Positions 1 through 11,240 of a DNA stretch of 64,000 bases are shown here, piece after piece (positions within the stretch are counted from its first letter, which is position 1; every line of letters begins with the position of its first letter). Source of the stretch: Anaeramoeba flamelloides (taxonomy: Eukaryota; Metamonada; Anaeramoebidae). The DNA lies in the NCBI GenBank assembly GCA_027625915.1, contig JANTQA010000032.1, positions 3,782,001-3,846,000 on the forward strand. The letters are read 5' to 3'. The notes below the pieces were generated by a model. It was not told the DNA's origin and made no database searches. It saw nothing but the letters and a program-made list of their open reading frames with translations. The translations under genes and the position numbers were made by a program.

Positions 1-118
1 CCTAATAAATAGAAAACTCAAAAAAACCTAACGAAAATCTATTGATTTTCAGAATAAATAGAAAACATCAAAAAAACCTAACGAAAATCTATCGATTTTC
101 AGAATAAAGAGAAAACAC
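1..118. repeat. Tandem repeat with about 49-bp units and the core AAAAAAACCTAACG
   Basis: Two nearly identical units of about 49 bp and the start of a third. Each carries AATAAATAGAAAAC, then CAAAAAAACCTAACG, then a small palindrome (GAAAATC, 4-nt loop, GATTTTC). Related arrays occur at 29743-29932 and 56598-56722, where each lies beside a LINE 3' fragment. The array is cut by the window edge, so its full length is unknown. CCTAA suggests a telomere only superficially; the unit is far too long. Confidence 0.8.
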
Positions 119-2827
119 AATAAAATCTTATGATATTTTTTAAGAATTTACAAGAATTGTGTTAAATCTTTACTTATACTTGGTTCTTTGTAATTTCTTG
201 AAAAGCTAATATTTTTATTTTTATTTTTTTTTTTTGATCAAGTAATAAAAAGAAAATACACTAACAATGTTATTTAAATTATAAATATTTTTTAAAAAAC
301 AACAAAGAAAAACTATTGAAAATATTTAGGCTCAACTTCTATTTTGAAAATTTAAAAATTCCACAAATAATCCAAATAAATATTCTATTGTTTAAGATAA
401 AAATAAATAAAAACCAAAATTTACAGATAATTTAAAAATTACTTTAATTTTGAAATTATTGAAGATTTCGATCATTTTTTTTATGGAAAATGTCCATCTT
501 AAAAAAAAGGAAAATTTTAGTTAAAAGAGTAAATCAAAATTAACAATGATAATAAAAATAACATGTTATATATTATTCAAAATATATATTAATTGTTTAT
601 CTTGTTGAAAAAAGATAAAAAAATATCACTAATTATTAAAAATTCAAAATTACCATTTTGGAATTAGGGAAATTGCAGAAAATTAACCCCTCTTCCCCTC
701 AAAAGAATTGATATGAAAACAAGACTACAATTTAATTCAATTTGTAAATAATATTGTTTTTTGGAAAACTATTTTTATTCTTTGTTTGGTTTCATTTCCT
801 CTTTTTGTAGTTACCTAATTTATTTCGTTCGATCGTATTTTTTTTTCAATCAATGTATCTAAAGTTAAGGTTATGTTTTTAATAGAAAAATCAGAATTCA
901 TTATTCAGTGGTTTCAAACCTTTGATTGTTCAATATTTATTGGTAGAATTTCAACAAATTTTACAAGTTAATTTTTTTTCGGTTTGTTCTCAAATATTTT
1001 TCACTCAGAGATTTTGATTTTTTCATTTTATTTTTTTTTTTCGCTCCTTTGATAAAAATGTTTGTTTATGAAAACAACAATCCCCAGTATTTGAAACATG
1101 ATCTAATATTCGGTTTTGATACATTAAAAAAAATGATATTTTTTTTTTTTTTTGATTATTTTCAATATTGAGTACGTCCAAATTTTTGGAATATGTTTTA
1201 GTTTAGTAGGATATACCCGAAATCCCAGTTATTAAAATAATTATGTATTTAGTTAAAGAAATAATTTTAATAATTAATTTTTTCAGAAATTTATTCACTC
1301 AAAATTGATAAACCTTACCTGTCACCTTAAATTCTTTTAGTTTTTAAATCCTGTTCAAAGATTAAAAAAAAAAAAAAAAAAAATAATAATTAAATATTTT
1401 TTGTTCTTCTTGTCATTAAAGGAATAGACGTAATAGACATAATATTTTTTACAATAAATAGATCTGTTTTAAATTTTTATAAAAAATTAATACGATTAAA
1501 TTTCAAAAAATTGAGAAAAATTTTTCTTTCAATTTCCATTTTTGTAAATCAGATACACAACACTAGCATGAAAAAAATTTTGAAATTTTTTTCATTTTTT
1601 TTTTTTTCAAAAGTTCTCTAAGAAATAAAAAAACAATATACTATCAAATTAATATAATAATTTATATTTTAAAAAAAAATTAAAAGGATTTTGTAAAAAA
1701 ACATTAAAAACGAAAAAAAACACTCATAAAATTTTTTTAGATAATTTTTTATTTTTTTTAATTTTATTTTAAAAGCTATATTGTATATCAAAATATTTAA
1801 TACTCAACTCTAATAACAAACATTTATCTTATAAAAATTATTTATCAGTATTTAAAAATTAATTATAAAATATTATTTTTTTTTTTTTTTGAAAAATTTT
1901 TTTTTTCCTAAATTTTTTGAAAAAATTTCAAATTTATAACTTTTTTGATTGATTCAAAACACTTTTTTTAATCAAAATAAGTCTTTATTATAAAAATTTT
2001 AAATTGAAAAAAAAAATTTTTTTTTTGAAATTTTTTTTTATTTCATTTTAAAAAATCCCATCTATGAGATTCTTTAGATGAGTACAATGTTTTGGGGTTT
2101 TTATAACTTAAAAAATCATTTTTTCAAATTTTTAACCAATTTGAAAAAAAATTCATTCATTAGCTGAAGAAAAATTTTTTAGTTGAAAAAACAAATTTTT
2201 TTTACAGAATTTATTGAGAATTTTTGAAATTTATTCGGTGAACAGATCGAAAAAAATAAATTTTTGATTTTTTTATTATTAGGGGGTTATTTCGTAATCA
2301 GATAAAAAATAATTGCCCTTTTGACCTTGAATAATTCATTTTTGGTGTAAAACATATTGAGTAATTCAAAATTAAATAAAAATAAAAAAAAAAAAAAAAA
2401 AAATATAATAAAATGTAGATAATTAAAGTTTTTTTTTAATAGAAATCTGTTGTTGATATGCTTTTTTATTATCCTTGTTCTGACCCTTGTTGTTATTGTT
2501 TTTTCTTCTATTTCTTTAGTTTTTTTTTTTTTTTTTTTTTGGTTTTTGTTAAAGGTTTTTTTTTGGTTACAAAAGAGATCCTTCAAGAAGAAGAATTTTT
2601 GGTAATGGGGTTTATTTAATGAAAATAAATCCCATTCTTATAAAAAATGTGATAAATTATGATCAAAAATTACCGATGACTGTACTTGAGTACTTATTGT
2701 TTTGAGAATGAAATTACCATTATTTTTAAATTTTATTAAGTTTTTCTTTTTCTTTTTCTTCTTTCATTTTCAGTTTCATTGTTTGTTTTCATTATTGCCA
2801 TCATTGCTATGATTTCTTTTTACAATA
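119..2827. other. AT-rich non-coding stretch with one decayed mariner-like copy
   Basis: No gene is supported. Long A and T runs dominate. At about 780-1205 there is a diverged copy of the 533-bp TA-flanked element described at 37731-38263: matching pieces include TTTCATTTCCT..GTTACCTAATTT..TCGTT, then TTGGTAGAATTTCAACAAAT, then the terminus CCAAATTTTTGGAATA. At 1206-1320 a further dispersed repeat (TAGGATATA...TTAGTTAAAGAAA) follows, which recurs at 6251-6365 and 61222-61335. The Lys/Phe-rich frame on the minus strand at 2287-2586 is translated poly-A/T. Confidence 0.6.
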
Positions 2828-3362
2828 TAAACCCCATTCTAAAAATTTGGAAACACCCAAAATCAAAAATAATAAAAAAAAAAACCCAATTTATTGTATT
2901 TTTACAAACCTAATATAAAAACAACATTTAAGTAACCTAATATTAATGCTTTAATAAGTAATCATTTTAATCCAAATAAAAGAAAAAAATATAAAACTCA
3001 AAAATAAAAACAGGTGTGTACAAAATAATGAAACTAGCGGAACATAAAATGCATTGGTAAAATTTGTTGAAATTTCACCAACAATTGTTGATCGATCAAA
3101 TGTTAAGATACCATCTACAGATTTTATGTTATTTTCCAATTTAACAAACTCAACACTAAAATTCTATCAACCATTGAAAAAATTTTTCAGATCTAACGAA
3201 AAAGATTACCTAACTTGCAAAAAAGGAAATGAAAACAAAACAAAAAAGACAGAAAATGAACGAGTTTGTAAAATTAAAATTCTTTCCAAATTAAATTTAA
3301 AGTTCAGTAATGATGTTCTTTCCACTGTTTAAACTGTGTCCAAATTTTTGGAATCTAGTTTA
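2828..3362 (-). mobile_element. Non-autonomous Tc1/mariner-like element, family M1, full-length copy
   Basis: About 535 bp bounded by inverted ends that read TAAACCCCATTC.AAAAATTTGG inward from the left and TAAACTAGATTCCAAAAATT inward from the right, with TA at both edges. TA target duplication and this size suit a MITE mobilised by a Tc1/mariner transposase. Internal landmarks shared with the other copies are the palindromic GTTGATCGATCAA region and TTAGATCTGAAAAATTTTTC. It encodes no transposase. The opposite-strand frames at 2951-3139 and 3054-3332 are parts of the element, not genes. Confidence 0.8.
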
Positions 3363-3413
3363 TTAATATAAATAATAATTTTATTATTAATTATCAAAAG
3401 ATATATATCTATA

Positions 3414-4137
3414 TAAACCCCAATTCAAAATTTTTAACACACCAACATTCGATTTATGAAAAAAAACTTATTTAATCAATTCAAGAAGATTTACCAAATT
3501 AGAACCATTCACTAATTGAAATGTTAACACTTTTTTATAAATTACAATACTCACAAAACAATAAATAAATAATTATCAGTACAAATTAATCATGGGTGTG
3601 TTAAAAATTTTGCAGAGAGCAAAACAAAAAAATACATTGGTAAATTTGTTGAAATTCTATTAGGAACACAGGTCCGACATTTTTTAAGAATTTTGAGTCT
3701 TTTTGACTACAATTGTCGAATTTTCTTGATTTTTTCTGATATGTCACCTTTTTGTCAACTTTTTGATATTTTTTGATTTTTTTTGTCATTTTTTGATTTT
3801 TTTTGATATTTTTTGAAAAATTATGTCATAAAATAATTTGACAAAATAAATAAATCAAAAAAAATCAAAAATTGACAAAAATATTTTCAAAAGATATCAA
3901 ATCAAAAATTTTCAAAAATTGAAAGAACAATCCAACAAAAAATGTCCAAAAATATCAAAATTTCAAATCAAAAATAGTCATAACAGGAGGAATCATAATT
4001 TATCAAATGTTGACATAAAAAATCAAAAAATATCAATAAAATCATTTCATAAAATATCAAAAATTATCAAAGTACTGAAAAAATGGTTTAAAAAATCTAC
4101 TTTATTTCAAAAAAATACACTAATTATTTAAAATTAG
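3414..4137. repeat. Related element end followed by TTTTTTGATATT-type simple repeat
   Basis: From 3414 the sequence TAAACCCCAATTC..AATTTTTAACACACC resembles an M1 terminus, and at 3594-3665 GTGTGTTAAAAATTTT..ATTGGTAAATTTGTTGAAATT resembles the M1 interior. At 3669 the match breaks at CAGGTCCGACA and continues into a long stretch of (T)nGATATT and, after about 3840, its reverse complement, so the stretch can fold on itself. The same CAGGTCCGACA junction recurs reversed at 6911-6921. The frames at 3601-3789 (-) and 3919-4131 (+) are translations of this simple sequence. Confidence 0.5.
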
Positions 4138-5061
4138 AAACAATTAAAGTTTATTCTAAGAACAGTTCGAAACAATTTTTTATTTTTATTTTATTGAAAA
4201 AAAAAATCTAAGAAAAAAAAACAAAGTATTAAATTACAAATTCTCCCAAAACACTTTTTTAAAATATTGAAAATTCAACTTATAAACTAAAGGAAATAAC
4301 TTTTTAATTTGATTATTATTAATCAATAATTAATATCCCAATCTTAATTCCATCAGTGTGTTAGTAATAGCCCAAAGGTTAAACTTATCAAAAGACTTTC
4401 CAATTATTTCTCAATTTTTTAAAGTATTTTAAAATAAATAAAATTAATTAAAATTAATAATTCTAATAAATAAAATAATAATAAATATTCTTAAATAACT
4501 GATTTTAATAACCAAAATTTTTCCTCTATACTCTTAATATTTGAAAAAAAATATTGCCTAGTCATTTAAATTTCAAGAAAATTAATAAATATTTGTAAAT
4601 AAAATAAATCATCAAATTTTTTTAAGATCTTCAAGGATTCTATATTGGATTTATTTTTCTTGTATTTTTCAAATAAGATTAAAGTTTTAAATGTTATATA
4701 TTCACACAAACTCTCAGAAATAACTAAGAATGAGATTTCTTCAAAAAATAAAAAGGCTTTTCAAATTTTACTTTTTCTGAATTGATCCTAAAAGCCAAAA
4801 AAAAAGGATCAGAACTTTTGACTCACAATTTAATTGGGAAAAATGAATTCTTTTAAAAATTTATAACTCATTAATTTAAAGTTGATAAATGGGATTGTTT
4901 CTTGTGTTTGTTCAAATTTAAATATCCCTTGTGTAAATAAATACTCTATTACCCTTCTGGTAAAAAAAAAATAAATAAGAGTTAATAGTCACTTAATTTC
5001 TAAAATCCCTGAAATTTGAAAAAAAAGCACAAAAACTGACCATTTGGGAAAAAAAGTTCAA
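4138..5061. other. AT-rich non-coding stretch, no gene seen
   Basis: No supported coding region or RNA gene. Parts (for example around 4690-4830) faintly resemble the dispersed repeat at 12.9 kb and 49.3 kb (shared GGATCAGAACTTTT / AAGATCTGATCCTTTT-like pieces), but I could not align it with confidence. Confidence 0.5.
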
Positions 5062-5637
5062 CCCGGTTTTTAATTCGAGAACATTAACAGAACATGAAAA
5101 TTTAAAGTAAGAGCAATTTATAAAAGAAAAAATAAATGATTAAACACAAAATGGGGGATAAAACAAAATAACATTTTTTTAATACTTTCTTTTTGTACTC
5201 ATGGTTTTTCTTTGATTGATCAATTATTAAAAATGTTTGAAAAAAATTGACTATTTTTGGGATCTTCAAAACTTATAATCAAATTTCGAAAAACAAGGAA
5301 ATTTAAATTTTTTTTATTGATTAGATTGAAAATAATACAGTAAGTTTCACTTTTAAGGCACAAACTTACAACGACATTTAAGGCACAAAAAAAATCTCAA
5401 ATTAAAGCACAAAATTCACATTCTGGTAAAAATAAATTGTAAAAAAAAAAATTCCAATTTTTGTACCTTAATTTGAGATTTTTTTGTGCCTTAAATATAG
5501 TTGAAAGTTTGTGCCTTAAAAGTGAAACTGACTGTATAAGATAATGAATTATTCTTTCAAGTTAGGTAATTTCTCCGATTAATTGATTGTATTTTTCATT
5601 TTCAGGTTATATTACTGTTCCCAATTAAAAACCATGT
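5062..5637. mobile_element. Inverted-end element (family M2) carrying a nested 197-bp MITE
   Basis: The left end GTTTTTAATTCGAGAACATT (5062 onward) is the inverse of TTTTCAGGTTATATTACTG and TTCCCAATTAAAAAC at 5601-5632. A second copy with the same two ends lies at 50221-50577. Here the interior holds the palindromic MITE at 5338-5534, so this element is the older one. No protein is encoded. The interior of the two copies is not clearly alike, so the family assignment rests on the ends. Confidence 0.5.
5338..5534. mobile_element. 197-bp palindromic MITE (family P1), TA target site
   Basis: Nearly the whole element is one inverted repeat: CAGTAAGTTTCACTTTTAAG at the left mirrors CTTAAAAGTGAAACTGACTG at the right, and inner GGCACAAACTT and AAATCTCAAATTAA also have mirror partners. 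TA sits directly outside both ends (5336-5337, 5535-5536). TA duplication and a CAGT start fit a Tc1/mariner-type MITE. Other copies: 9360-9555, 13375-13568, 56884-57079. RNA from it would fold into a long hairpin. Confidence 0.85.
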
Positions 5638-5639
5638 TT

Positions 5640-6250
5640 CACTTTTTTTTACCGAACGTTCATTTCATTTTTTGAATTACCTAACTTGTTTCATTTGATA
5701 AATAATCTTCTGAACAGTTGATATTAGGTGAAAAGTTGGGTTCTTCTATTTTGAAGAACTCAAATAAAATAAGTTGATAATATCTAACCTTTGATCGATC
5801 GATATAAATTCCTAATTTTATTTTAGTAAAATTCACCAATATATTTTTTTGTTTTGCGATTCTTGTCATTTATAAACAATTACCAACACTAAGAAATTAT
5901 TGGTGTATTAAAATTTTTGGAGAGAGTAAAACAAAAAATGTATTGGTAAATTTGTTTAAATTCTATTAGGAATATTGATCGATCAAATGGTTAGATATTA
6001 TCAACTTATTTTATTTGAGTTCTTCAAAATAGAAAAACCCAACTTTTCACCTAATATCAATTGTTTCGAAAAAAATTTTTGATCAAATGAAACATGTTAT
6101 ATAATTCAAAAAATTAAATGAACAACAAACTAAAAGATGAAAATATGATTTAGTTTTACAAAAAATGGAAATTATTTCCAATTTTAATGAAAATGTATTA
6201 TTGTGATTCTTTAAACTTTTTTAGCTGTGTGAAAATTTTGAATTACAGTT
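5640..6250. repeat. Palindromic repeat related to family M1, arms 5660-5850 and 5940-6120
   Basis: Arms contain TTGATCGATCRAA, TTATTTTATTTGAGTTCTTC and its reverse complement, and AACTTTTCACCTAATATCAA and its reverse complement. The centre (about 5880-5935) contains AATTTTTGGAGAGAG. It looks like two head-to-head partial copies of an M1 relative; a further single partial copy lies at 6924-7225. The 62-residue minus frame at 5681-5869 lies in one arm and is not a gene. Confidence 0.6.
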
Positions 6251-7225
6251 TAGGATATAGTTTACTCTGATGTTTATTAAAATATTATTACATTTAGTTA
6301 ACGAAACGATTTAAATAATTAAGTTCGAAATAAAAAGTTGACACTCAAAATTTGTAAAATGTACTCCATTCATTAAATATAATCTTATTCCCTTTTAAAT
6401 TTTTAAACAATTCTTTTTTATTAAATATTTAATCAAAAAAATAAATTTATAGATAACTTGCTACATATAAGTAAATGAGTTGCTTTATGATTGAATTGAT
6501 ATCAAAGTTTGGTTAATTATGCAAAGTATTTTTATCTTTTTAATTTCTTTCTTCTTTTTTTTTTTTCTAGTCTTTTTTTTTAATGAATTTTTTATTTTGA
6601 TCAAAATAATGATTATTTATTTTGATGATATTTGAATATTTTTGATTTGATATTTTTTGTTTTTTTATGATTTATTTTTTTGACTTAATTTTAAAAAATA
6701 AAAAATGATATTTTTTGATTTTTTGTGATTGTTATTTATTGATTTTTTTTATTTGACAAATTTTTTATGACATTTTTTGACGACATATTTTGTCAATCAA
6801 AAAGGTGTCATAATTTATTTAGATGAGTTTTTTTGACAAATCTCATGACAATTTTTGATATTTTTTGTCAATTTTTTTTGTCATTTTTTTGACAATTCAA
6901 GACAAAAATTTGTCGGACCTGTGAACATTGATCGATCAAATGGTTAGATACTACCAACTAATTTTATTTGAGTTCTTCTATTTGGTACAACTCAACTTTA
7001 ACCTAATATCAACCTTGTTCAAAAAAATTTTGATCCAACAAAACGAGTTACATAATTCAAAAAAATGAAATGAAAACAAAAACTAAAAAATGAAAAAATG
7101 ATTTTCCATATTTTTACAAAAAATCATAATTATCTCCAATTTCAATGAAATTGTATTATTGTGATTGTTTGGAACGTTTTAACTGCGTGGAAAATTTTGA
7201 ATTTTAGTTTTTATATATATATATA
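6251..7225. repeat. Dispersed-repeat mosaic: TAGGATATA repeat, GATATT simple repeat, partial M1 relative
   Basis: 6251-6365 repeats the TAGGATATA...ACGAAACGAT unit also seen at 1206 and 61222. 6590-6910 is (T)nGATATT/(T)nGACAA simple sequence. At 6911-6921 TGTCGGACCTG is the reverse of the junction at 3669-3679. From 6924 to about 7225 the M1-related arm seen at 5970-6240 continues (TTGATCGATCAAATGGTTAG). No coding capacity. Confidence 0.5.
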
Positions 7226-7238
7226 TGTAAGTATGTAT

Positions 7239-8281
7239 GAACTAAATTCCAAAAATTTGGACATAGTTTAAACATTTGAAAGAATAACAATACTGCACTT
7301 TATATTCAATTTGGAAAGAATTTTAATTTTACAAACTCTTTCATTTTTAGTCGTTTTTGTTTTGTTTTCATTTCCTTTTTTACAAGTTAGGTAATCTTTT
7401 TCGTTAGATCTGAAAAATTTTTCAATTGTTGATAGTAGGTTAGTGTTGAGTTTGTTAAAATAGAAAAATAACATACAATTGGTAGATGGTATCTTAACAT
7501 TTGATCGATCAACAATTGTTGGTGAAATTTCAACAAATTTACCAATGCATTTTATGTTCCACTAGTTTCATTATTTTGGACACACTTATTTTGTATTATT
7601 GAGTTTTTTTTTTGGTTTATTTGGATTAGAATCATTATAGTAGGGAAAAAAATACCAGACATTAAAAATAATCCCTGTAAATATTTTTAATTGTTAATAT
7701 TAGGAAAATTGGTGTATAATTAGAGAATAATTTATTTTATTTAAAATCCAATATATTTCATAAATAACCAATTTTTTTCTGAACCTATACTAATAAACCT
7801 ACCCAAAGTTCATTAAATTAGGTTTATTTCTTGAATACTTGAGTAATTGTTTGATACCATAAGTAAATCAATTTTTTTTTGAAAAACAATTGTGGTTTAA
7901 TAGAGGTTTACAAGAAGTTTGAAAAATGATATTTTTTATTCTTGTTTTTTGATTGACTGAATAATATTTTTAACAAGTTTAATTTAATTAATCATCATTC
8001 TAATAAGGGGTGAGTAAAAATTTGGAAAGTTCGATTCTTAAAAAAAGTGTTTGATTTCAAATCAAAAAAATTACACGTCAATTTTTTCAATATTCACAAT
8101 TGAAAAATCTTGTCTGGGATTTTTTTCATATCAGATATTTATTTACTACTTTAATTATTAAACTATTAATTCTGGGCAACATAAATATTATTTTATATTA
8201 CTTTTGTAAAAATACAATACAATGGTTTATTTTTGTCTATTTTTGATTTTGGGTGTTTCCAAATTTTTGGAATGGGGTTTA
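7239..8281 (+). mobile_element. M1 mariner-like element copy expanded by an insertion
   Basis: Left end ACTAAATTCCAAAAATTTGG, right end CCAAATTTTTGGAATGGGGT with TTTA, plus the interior landmarks of the family. It is about 1.04 kb against about 533 bp for its siblings; the extra sequence, roughly 7640-8195, has no counterpart in other copies and is probably a later insertion. The 68-residue minus frame at 7268-7474 is inside the element. Confidence 0.7.
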
Positions 8282-9357
8282 TATTATTTTAATCTCAATA
8301 GTAATAATCGAAAAACAATTTTCCCAAAAATTGTAATTAATTATAAATCAATTCTAAAATATTCAAAAAAAAATTAAAATTTTTAGAAAAATTCAAAATA
8401 AAATTACAAAAAATGGTATAAAAAATTATAAAAAAAATTCTAAAAATAAAATTAAAAAAAAAATGATTTTTTTTTGTATTTTAAATTGTTGAAAAATTGA
8501 CAAAAATCAAGTTTTAATGTCAAATAACATTACTGTGAACATCCTCTTTTCCAAAATAAATCAATTTTTATTAAGAAAAAATTGAAAAAAAAATTTTTTT
8601 ATTTTTTTTTATTTTGACTAGAGATTTTTGAAAAGAGGGGGTATATGATTATTGAAAAAATGAATACTGATTACATATTAAAAAATATAAAATAGTTACA
8701 ATCATCGAAAAAAAATTATTTTGATTAAAAAAATTGAAATTTTGATTATAATTTTCTATATCTCAGGCGGGATGAATTTATTTTTTCATACTAGTGAAGA
8801 GTAAATATAAAACTGGGATCAAAAAAATTTTTTTTTATTGCTCAACAAATTAAAAATATTCTTAAATTTCGATTTTTGGTGTTTAGAAGTCTCTATTACG
8901 TCTAGTTTTCGAGATATTGCCCAAAATCGATTTTTATATACAAATTTTTTAATAGTGATTTTTCTCAACTATTTTGGGCAATAACTCGAAAAATATAAGA
9001 CCCCCAAAAAATGAAAAATTGAGATTGTTTTTATATCGCTTATATAGTGACCCCGATAGGTTAAAATGAATTTTAAAGTTTTTTTTTTGAAAAAAAAAAA
9101 AAAAAAATTTTTTTAATTGTAGGTTTTACCTACTATAAATAATTTAAAATCTTCTACTCCCCACACAGAAAAAACTACTTAGTTACCAGTATTTATCCGA
9201 ATTTTGGTACCTTTAGAGGATTTATATTTTTGAAAAAAAAAATTTGAAAAGATTTAAAGGGTAAATTCAGGTCGCAAACATGTACACTTTAATCGATTAA
9301 ATTATATATAAAAAATTAAAAAAAAAAAATAAAAAAAACTATTAATTTAATTGATCT
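8282..9357. other. AT-rich stretch with a hairpin at 8915-8995
   Basis: No gene. TTTTCGAGATATTGCCCAAA and, about 45 bp on, TTTTGGGCAATAACTCGAAA form an imperfect inverted repeat of about 20 bp per arm with a roughly 20-40 nt loop. The surrounding 8740-9140 is a little less AT-extreme than its flanks and may be an old repeat. Nothing else recognised. Confidence 0.45.
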
Positions 9358-9359
9358 TA

Positions 9360-9555
9360 CAGTCAGTTTCACTTTTAAGGTACAAACTATCAACGAAATT
9401 TAAGGCACAAAAAAAATCTCAAATTAAGGCACAAAATTCATATTCTAGTAAAACAAATTGTTAAAAAAAAAATTTCAAATTTTGTGCCTTAATTTGAGAT
9501 TTTTTTGTGCCTTAAATTACGTTGAAAGTTTGTGCCTTAAAAACGAAACTGACTG
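9360..9555. mobile_element. P1 palindromic MITE copy
   Basis: CAGTCAGTTTCACTTTTAAG at the left, CGAAACTGACTG at the right, TA on both sides (9358-9359, 9556-9557). The arms match along nearly the whole length. It abuts the tRNA-like sequence that runs from 9556 on the minus strand, so it appears to have landed at that sequence's 3' end. Confidence 0.85.
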
Positions 9556-9632
9556 TATCAGGAATCGAACTCAGGTTACACACTTTTCAAAATTTGAGAT
9601 CTCGGTGCTCTACCGCTGATCTAATGAGTAAT
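9556..9632 (-). pseudogene. tRNA-like sequence, probably a tRNA pseudogene or SINE head
   Basis: On the minus strand TAGATCAGCGGTAGAGCA (about 9606-9623) is a good box A with the D-loop AGCGGTA, and AGTTCGATTCC (9561-9571) is a good box B/T-loop. Spacing between them suits a tRNA. However the D stem has a mismatch (GATC against GAGC), no five-pair anticodon stem is evident, the T stem is weak, and the acceptor ends do not pair. So it is more likely a decayed tRNA or the tRNA-derived head of a SINE than a working gene. The P1 MITE adjoins its 3' end. Confidence 0.5.
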
Positions 9633-11240
9633 TATTGGATATTTTAAAATTATAAAATTCTGAAGATAATAAAATTGAATTTTTAATTGAGTAATTTTTC
9701 TAATATATTTCTTTTTTGAAAAAAAAAACTCTACAGTTTTTTACTATTAAAAAATTTTTTTTTTATTTTCATTGTAAAAAAATTTAACAAATTTAAAATT
9801 GAATTGAAAAAAACTTATATAAAACAATTTTTTTTTTAAAAAAAAAAATTTAATAGGAAACCCTATTAAAAATTTGTTTTTAATTTTTTAGCCTTTTTTA
9901 ATATTGTTCTAGTGATTACACTATCAAAAATTTGAAAAAATGAATATTTAGATAAAATAAGATGAGGTCTAATAATTTTTTTTCCAAAATATTGGTAATG
10001 TGAATTTTTTTCTGATAAAGTAGAAAAAAATGAAATTTTACTAGAGTTTTCCTATTAAAAAAAAATTTTTTTTTTAAACATTGTTTTTCAGTTAAAATAA
10101 AAATAAAAATCATTTTTTTGAGATGTTTAACAAAAATTTTTTTTTTCAAAGTTACCAATTTTTAGTACTTTAAAAAATATTTTGTAAAATATTTTTTTAC
10201 ATACATTTTTTAAAATTTTCAATTTTGAAAAAAGTCAAAAACACCTATTTTAAATACTAAATATTTTCGAAAACACTAAACCTCATAATGTTTAAATTTA
10301 AAAAATTCACAAAAAAATCAAAATAAAAAATTTTGAAAAAAAAAATTTTTGTCTATGACAAATAGATTTTTTTATTTCATTTTATCAACTAATATTCACA
10401 GTAAGTTAGGTATTTTTATAATTAACTTGGATAAAAGTGAAAAAAAATAAAAAAAAAAATTTTTTTAAATAAAAAAAAAAAATTCAAAATTAAAAAATTT
10501 ATAACTATTGTAGTTTTAAATATATTATAAATATAATATTTGAGTAAATCAAAAATGGGAAAATCAAAAGAGTAGTAATAAAAGTTAAAAAAAAAATTTT
10601 TTTTTTAAACCTTAATTTTTTCATTTTTTTCACCAAAATCATATTTTTGATCAAAAATTACCCTAGTAAGATGATCTTTAAAATACCAAAAATAAATTAT
10701 TTTTGTGTTAAAAGGTACCTTATTTAAAAATGAAAAATTCAAAATTTCAAAAAAAAAATTTTTTTGATAAAAAAATCGAAAATTGAGAATAACTTCTAAA
10801 CAAGAGGAGATACAGAGCTCTAAACTTGAAAAATCAATTTTTCAGATTATTTTGATTTTGGAACGATGAGTAATTCGCCCAGAGATCCAATATTTATAAA
10901 TTCAATTTTTTTCAATTTATACTTGTGTATAACTCAACTTTTAAAAAAGCTAATGAGGAAGAGTATTTTGAAGCCAACTAAATTTTTTAAAGTTTCGTTA
11001 ACATTAAAACCCCAGAAATTTCATTATTCAACAACATAAAAAAATTTTACAAAATTGAAAAATGTAGTTAAAATTATTCAAAAATTGATTTGAATTTATC
11101 AATATCTCAAAAAATACCGGTACATTTGATCAGATTGATGCGGAAAAATTCATTTTAATCAAGGCGATTACAAAATAACATCATCATTTTTTCATTTCAT
11201 TAAATCAAAAACAGTCGCTTAATTGGACAAAAAAAAATTC
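9633..11240. other. AT-rich non-coding stretch, no gene seen
   Basis: Long A/T runs with scattered A7TTTTT-type mirror runs. The Lys/Phe/Leu-rich minus frame at 9916-10158 is translated low-complexity sequence. Slightly richer sequence at 10780-10900 and 11080-11180 has no recognisable coding or RNA signature. Confidence 0.5.

Noticed and set aside
1-118. Telomere or subtelomere because of CCTAA
   Set aside because: The unit is about 49 bp, and the same repeat occurs internally at 29.7 and 56.6 kb next to LINE fragments.
2287-2586. 99-residue minus-strand frame
   Set aside because: Translated poly-A/T (Lys and Phe runs) with no independent support.
2951-3332. Frames on both strands in the 2828-3362 repeat
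   Set aside because: They lie in a non-coding MITE; the same peptide in 7268-7474 simply reflects repeat identity.
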